A stretch of DNA of 6,225 nucleotides from Methanobacterium sp. (GTDB lineage Archaea; Methanobacteriota; Methanobacteria; Methanobacteriales; Methanobacteriaceae), in NCBI GenBank assembly GCA_015661405.1, contig JACWMK010000089.1:1-6225 (forward strand). Reading direction: 5' to 3'. The position numbers and the translations under genes are program-made. Shown here piece by piece: positions 3,517 through 6,225 of the stretch. The notes below the pieces were generated by a model. That model searched no databases, had not been told where the DNA came from, and saw nothing but the letters and a program-made list of their open reading frames with translations. Each line of letters opens with the position of its first letter. Positions within the stretch are counted from its first letter, which is position 1.

Positions 3517-5613
3517 TTAAGTTCTTAATATTTCATCCATAGACTTAGGGGCTGCTTTATGATCATGCACTTCAAATTGATAACTAACATACTTAACATA
3601 ACTCTCTTCTAAACTATTAAAGAAATACAATGACCAATTACCACATTCAGGACATTCCAATAACTTAATAAGTTCCGGTTTAAGTTTCAATCTCTCATCA
3701 GTAGTACCATTATACAAGTAAAGTAACTTAGTATCCATATCATCTTCAGTAACTATTTCCTCTTCATCAAAATCATAAGAATTTCCCTCAAGAACCTTAG
3801 TATTAATATGATACAATCCACTCGATTTCTCCATATTAGTAGGATAAATAAGTTTCAACGATTTATAAGCAGTTAATACATCAAAAATTTGATTAGTGAA
3901 TCGATTAAGTTCACATATACTTTTTTGAGCAATAATCTCAGGCATTGTACCGCCATGACTTTTCTCATTCCTTTTAGAAATAATAGGATTCAATATTTGA
4001 ATTATATTTTTATTAGTTAATTTTTTATAAAAATTAGATTCAAAAGGTAGAATATGAAGCGTTTCCTTATCAAAACTTCTATAAATCCGATTTAAACGAG
4101 AATATAAACCAATCCAACCACCAAAAGAAACTTTCTGGAAATTTAAGCATTCCTCTCCAAATATATAATTCTTCTTTTCATGAAATACATCATTCGGCAA
4201 AGCAGATAACAAAACAATAGAATTAAATGCTGCTATAATCTCAAATAATTTAAAATGATTCTCAAGCTGAGTATTTTTATCCGCTGAAGTTTTAAGTGCA
4301 ATATGATAAGAAGTAGCAAAAGGCCAAATCAAATTCTTATAAAACAAATCCTCATCCTCAATCTCCTCAAAAGATTTCATAAGATTAAGTAAACTATCAT
4401 AATTAAATATTTCACTCTTAAATCCTTTATATAAAGTTTTAATCTTTTTATAAGTCTTATCAGATAAATTACTAGTTTCTACAATTTGATTTTGAATTTT
4501 TAAAGGAGGAATTTCAATTAGCAATGAATTAAGACCAAAAGTATTTAAAATTCTTTGAAAAGTACCATAACTAAAAAGATTTCTTTCATTCTTCATGGCA
4601 TTCGAATTTAAATACAACTTAAGATACTGAGGAGAAACTTTTTCATCAGTAATAATACAAGTAAAATAATTATCCAAATCATCATCATTAAATTCAGATC
4701 TGAAAATAACATCCTCCAAAGGATTTTTCGGAATTAACATAACCTCTTCAAAATCATCAAAATCATGTTTAAAACTCACAACATCACTTAATTTTTTAAT
4801 TTTATATTTAGACTTCTCTTTTTTAGTTTTCAGTCTCTCAATACTTTTAAAATGATCATAAGTCCATGAAACATTATGATCCGCCAAAGCAGATGCATCT
4901 ACCCAAAAACCCTCAGACAAGTTTTTAACAAATTTACCACTTTGAAAATTATCAAGTATCAAATCTGCATTATCACTGGAATACTTAGCAAAAAAAACCT
5001 CACTTCTCTGCTGACAATTTTTAAGAACTAAAATACAAGTCTTAAGAGTAGCCTCTGGATAAAAAGTATCATTAGGCAACGAAATAATACCTTCCACTGA
5101 ATAATTTTCTAATAAAAATTCCCGCATAGGTAAATGATAATCAGAATAAAAAAAAGATTTCTGCTCCGGAAGAATAAAAACTAAATATCCATCCTCTGCT
5201 AACAAATCCAATGAAGCAAACAAATAAGCAAATTCATTATTCAAAAACTTATAACCATCCACAGTTAAAACATCTTTTAATTGAATAAAAGAAGGCTGAC
5301 AAACAATCAAATCAAACTTCTCAACTAATTTATCTTTAATCTCAAAAAAATCATTATTAATTAAATTATACTCAAAATCAAATCTTTCCAAATTATCTTC
5401 AGCCATACCAATAATATCTGGACCTATATCTATCCCAGTAAAACTAGGCTCCAGTTTAGATCTTTCATTAATATTCCAAAAAAAACTAGCACTACCCACC
5501 GCAGGATCCAAAACCTTAACAGACTTCCAAGAAGACACAAGCTCTGCAATAAAAGAAACAATATTCTTAGGAGTATAAACAATATTATCTGGCGTAAAAC
5601 CCGTTTTAATCAT
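3517..5613 (-). CDS. N6-adenine DNA methyltransferase-like protein fused to specificity-like and HEPN RNase-like domains
   Basis: This 698-residue protein starts directly with a HsdM/N6_Mtase core, without the N-terminal helical domain of HsdM. Motifs in order: X (NIVYTPKNIVSFIAELV, 10-26), I (VLDPAVGSASF, 34-44), II (GIDIGP, 60-65), III (NNDFFE, 87-91), IV (DLIVCQPSF, 101-109) and VIII (IISLPNDTFYPEATLKTCIL, near 176-195). Motif IV is QPSF instead of (N/D/S)PP(Y/F), so methylation activity is uncertain. Residues about 275-400 resemble half of a type I specificity subunit, ending in LIEIPPLKIQNQIV (365-378). Residues about 445-590 look like a HEPN domain: LFEIIAAFNSIVLLSAL, SFGGWIGLYSRL and the RNase motif R548-NEKS-H553 followed by GG. 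The tail has C654-PE-C657 and HDH (683-685), perhaps zinc ligands. A G-run ribosome site precedes the ATG. No restriction or separate specificity gene is seen. A defence role is inferred. Confidence 0.8.
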   Translation of the reverse strand: MIKTGFTPDNIVYTPKNIVSFIAELVSSWKSVKVLDPAVGSASFFWNINERSKLEPSFTGIDIGPDIIGMAEDNLERFDFEYNLINNDFFEIKDKLVEKFDLIVCQPSFIQLKDVLTVDGYKFLNNEFAYLFASLDLLAEDGYLVFILPEQKSFFYSDYHLPMREFLLENYSVEGIISLPNDTFYPEATLKTCILVLKNCQQRSEVFFAKYSSDNADLILDNFQSGKFVKNLSEGFWVDASALADHNVSWTYDHFKSIERLKTKKEKSKYKIKKLSDVVSFKHDFDDFEEVMLIPKNPLEDVIFRSEFNDDDLDNYFTCIITDEKVSPQYLKLYLNSNAMKNERNLFSYGTFQRILNTFGLNSLLIEIPPLKIQNQIVETSNLSDKTYKKIKTLYKGFKSEIFNYDSLLNLMKSFEEIEDEDLFYKNLIWPFATSYHIALKTSADKNTQLENHFKLFEIIAAFNSIVLLSALPNDVFHEKKNYIFGEECLNFQKVSFGGWIGLYSRLNRIYRSFDKETLHILPFESNFYKKLTNKNIIQILNPIISKRNEKSHGGTMPEIIAQKSICELNRFTNQIFDVLTAYKSLKLIYPTNMEKSSGLYHINTKVLEGNSYDFDEEEIVTEDDMDTKLLYLYNGTTDERLKLKPELIKLLECPECGNWSLYFFNSLEESYVKYVSYQFEVHDHKAAPKSMDEILRT

Positions 5614-5620
5614 ATTAAAA

Positions 5621-5669
5621 ATCCCCCCACAAATTTATTTATGAATAAATTTATTGTTATTAATATAAA
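5621..5669 (-). promoter_or_regulatory. Ribosome binding site and TATA-like box of the methyltransferase-HEPN gene
   Basis: The minus strand reads GTGGGGGGAT (5621-5630), ending seven bases before the ATG at 5613. It pairs only partly with the anti-Shine-Dalgarno sequence, but the six-G run is striking in such AT-rich DNA. A TATA-like TTTATATTA (5661-5669) would put transcription start near 5640 and leave a leader of about 27 bases that contains the site. Confidence 0.45.
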
Positions 5670-5700
5670 TTTCTCTATATCTAATAAATTACTTAAAAGG

Positions 5701-5717
5701 ATAAGATATAATCTTAT
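5701..5717. promoter_or_regulatory. Perfect palindrome upstream of the methyltransferase-HEPN gene
   Basis: ATAAGAT-ATA-ATCTTAT is a perfect seven-pair inverted repeat around three bases. It lies about 32 bases upstream of the probable TATA box, a position more suited to an activator than to a repressor. It may be an operator controlling this potentially toxic gene. AT palindromes are not rare in such DNA, so the role is open. Confidence 0.38.
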
Positions 5718-5750
5718 TAACAAACTAAAGAATGTAACGTTGTAATTGAT

Positions 5751-5815
5751 TTTAAATATTTTTTTTTACTGTTTAAATTATACTGCGTTATATAAGGCTA
5801 TAACGAAACAGAATT
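5751..5815 (+). repeat. Promoter-like repeat, copy B
   Basis: Second copy of the element at 2521-2587, same orientation: TTTAAATATTTTTTT, then TACTGCGTTATATAAGG, CTATAACG and CAGAATT. Here the centre CGTTATA-N6-TATAACG is a perfect seven-pair inverted repeat; the changes relative to copy A (C for T at two sites) improve the symmetry. TTATATAA could be a TATA box firing rightwards toward 5850, with a start near 5818. Confidence 0.45.
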
Positions 5816-5849
5816 AATACATTATAATTCAGATAGTGATAACAGAATT

Positions 5850-6102
5850 ATGAACAATAATTTCACCAAATACAGAGAGACAGTCATTAAAACATCAATT
5901 GGGCTATATGTATTATAAATTTATATTCACATTAACTATATTAAATCTACATATATATTATTGTGAAAGATATGGTAATATGAACTATATCGAAGACCTA
6001 TTTGAATCAGATTATCAAAAAAATCTTAAAATGAAAATTTTTAAATATTTTCATTTGAATTCATATTATTATTTTAAAAGAAAATTTGGTAACGTAATTT
6101 AA
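5850..6102 (+). other. Plus-strand region of short ORFs, possible broken gene
   Basis: Downstream of promoter-like copy B an ATG at 5850 opens 22 codons (MNNNFTKYRETVIKTSIGLY...) to a TAA at 5916-5918. A second frame, open from 5854, runs to a TAA at 6100-6102. It includes ATGs at 5908 and 5980, the latter giving 40 residues that begin MNYIEDLFESDYQKNLKMKI and end in KRKFGNVI. The 5' piece and the 3' piece each look like protein, but lie in different frames, so one frameshift near 5900-5918 could have split a single gene of about 80 residues. No convincing ribosome site precedes any of the starts. No family recognised; a chance reading frame is possible. Confidence 0.27.
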
Positions 6103-6122
6103 ATTGAATGGAGTCATACATA

Positions 6123-6225
6123 CTAATATGAAATTGGATAGCTCTCAATTTTCTCTTTTAAATCCATTTCTTTGGATGGATTATAGAATTCAATATCTCT
6201 TTTTTCAAGCTCACTAAAATATTCT
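6123..6225 (-). CDS. C-terminal end of an unidentified protein, cut by the right edge
   Basis: The minus strand is open from the right edge to a TAG (6123-6125). The 33 visible residues include EYFSELEKRDIEFYNPSKEM and DLKEKIESYPISY at the end. The composition is charged and protein-like, with no rare-codon or low-complexity oddities, so it is likely the true end of a gene whose body lies beyond the window. It points the same way as the methyltransferase-HEPN gene, about 500 bases upstream of it, and converges with the plus-strand short ORFs. The family cannot be told from this tail. Confidence 0.6.
   Translation of the reverse strand, partial: EYFSELEKRDIEFYNPSKEMDLKEKIESYPISY

Noticed and set aside
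1..6225. tRNA, rRNA or insertion sequence ends
   Set aside because: No GC-rich cloverleaf-like stretch, no rRNA-like sequence, no transposase frame and no terminal inverted repeats with target duplication were seen by eye.

Overview
The window is very AT-rich and looks like accessory DNA from a methanogenic archaeon of the order Methanobacteriales, for example Methanobrevibacter or Methanosphaera. This is inferred from three things: TATA-like boxes (TTTAAATA, TTATATAA, TTTATATT) roughly 24 bases ahead of transcript starts with no bacterial -35/-10 pairs, Shine-Dalgarno sites such as GAGTGAT and GGAGGAT, and archaea-like toxin-antitoxin families. The genus cannot be fixed from the sequence alone.

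Left part (1-1068): possible start of a membrane protein running off the left edge on the minus strand; a small minus-strand ORF (57 residues); a short plus-strand coding remnant; then a hicB-hicA module on the minus strand. hicB is intact, but hicA carries four single-base indels and is a pseudogene. This side looks like decaying genes.

Middle left (1069-2374): a regulatory stretch rich in GTTAT/ATAAC half-sites, then an overlapping two-gene plus-strand operon coding for a HEPN-fold protein and a nucleotidyltransferase (MNT), a HEPN/MNT type toxin-antitoxin pair.

Middle right (2375-3516): a 344-base gap with a repeated promoter-like element and oligo-A tracts that act as minus-strand U-tract terminators. 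Next is an overlapping minus-strand pair, a small protein that looks like a BECR-fold RNase toxin followed by a DUF2283 protein as likely antitoxin. A tiny ORF with a strong ribosome binding site lies upstream of it.

Right part (3517-6225): one large minus-strand gene for a 698-residue protein that fuses an N6-adenine DNA methyltransferase core, a type I specificity-subunit-like segment, a HEPN RNase-like domain with an RNxxxH motif, and a C-terminal CxxC segment. Its methyltransferase motif IV is QPSF instead of the usual (N/D/S)PP(Y/F). It is followed by a second copy of the promoter-like element, an ill-defined plus-strand region of short ORFs, and the C-terminal end of an unidentified minus-strand gene that enters from the right edge.

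Taken together this is a defence and toxin-antitoxin island. The methyltransferase-HEPN fusion is the most interesting candidate: a possible single-protein defence factor that joins DNA recognition to an RNase effector, with no separate restriction subunit visible in the window.
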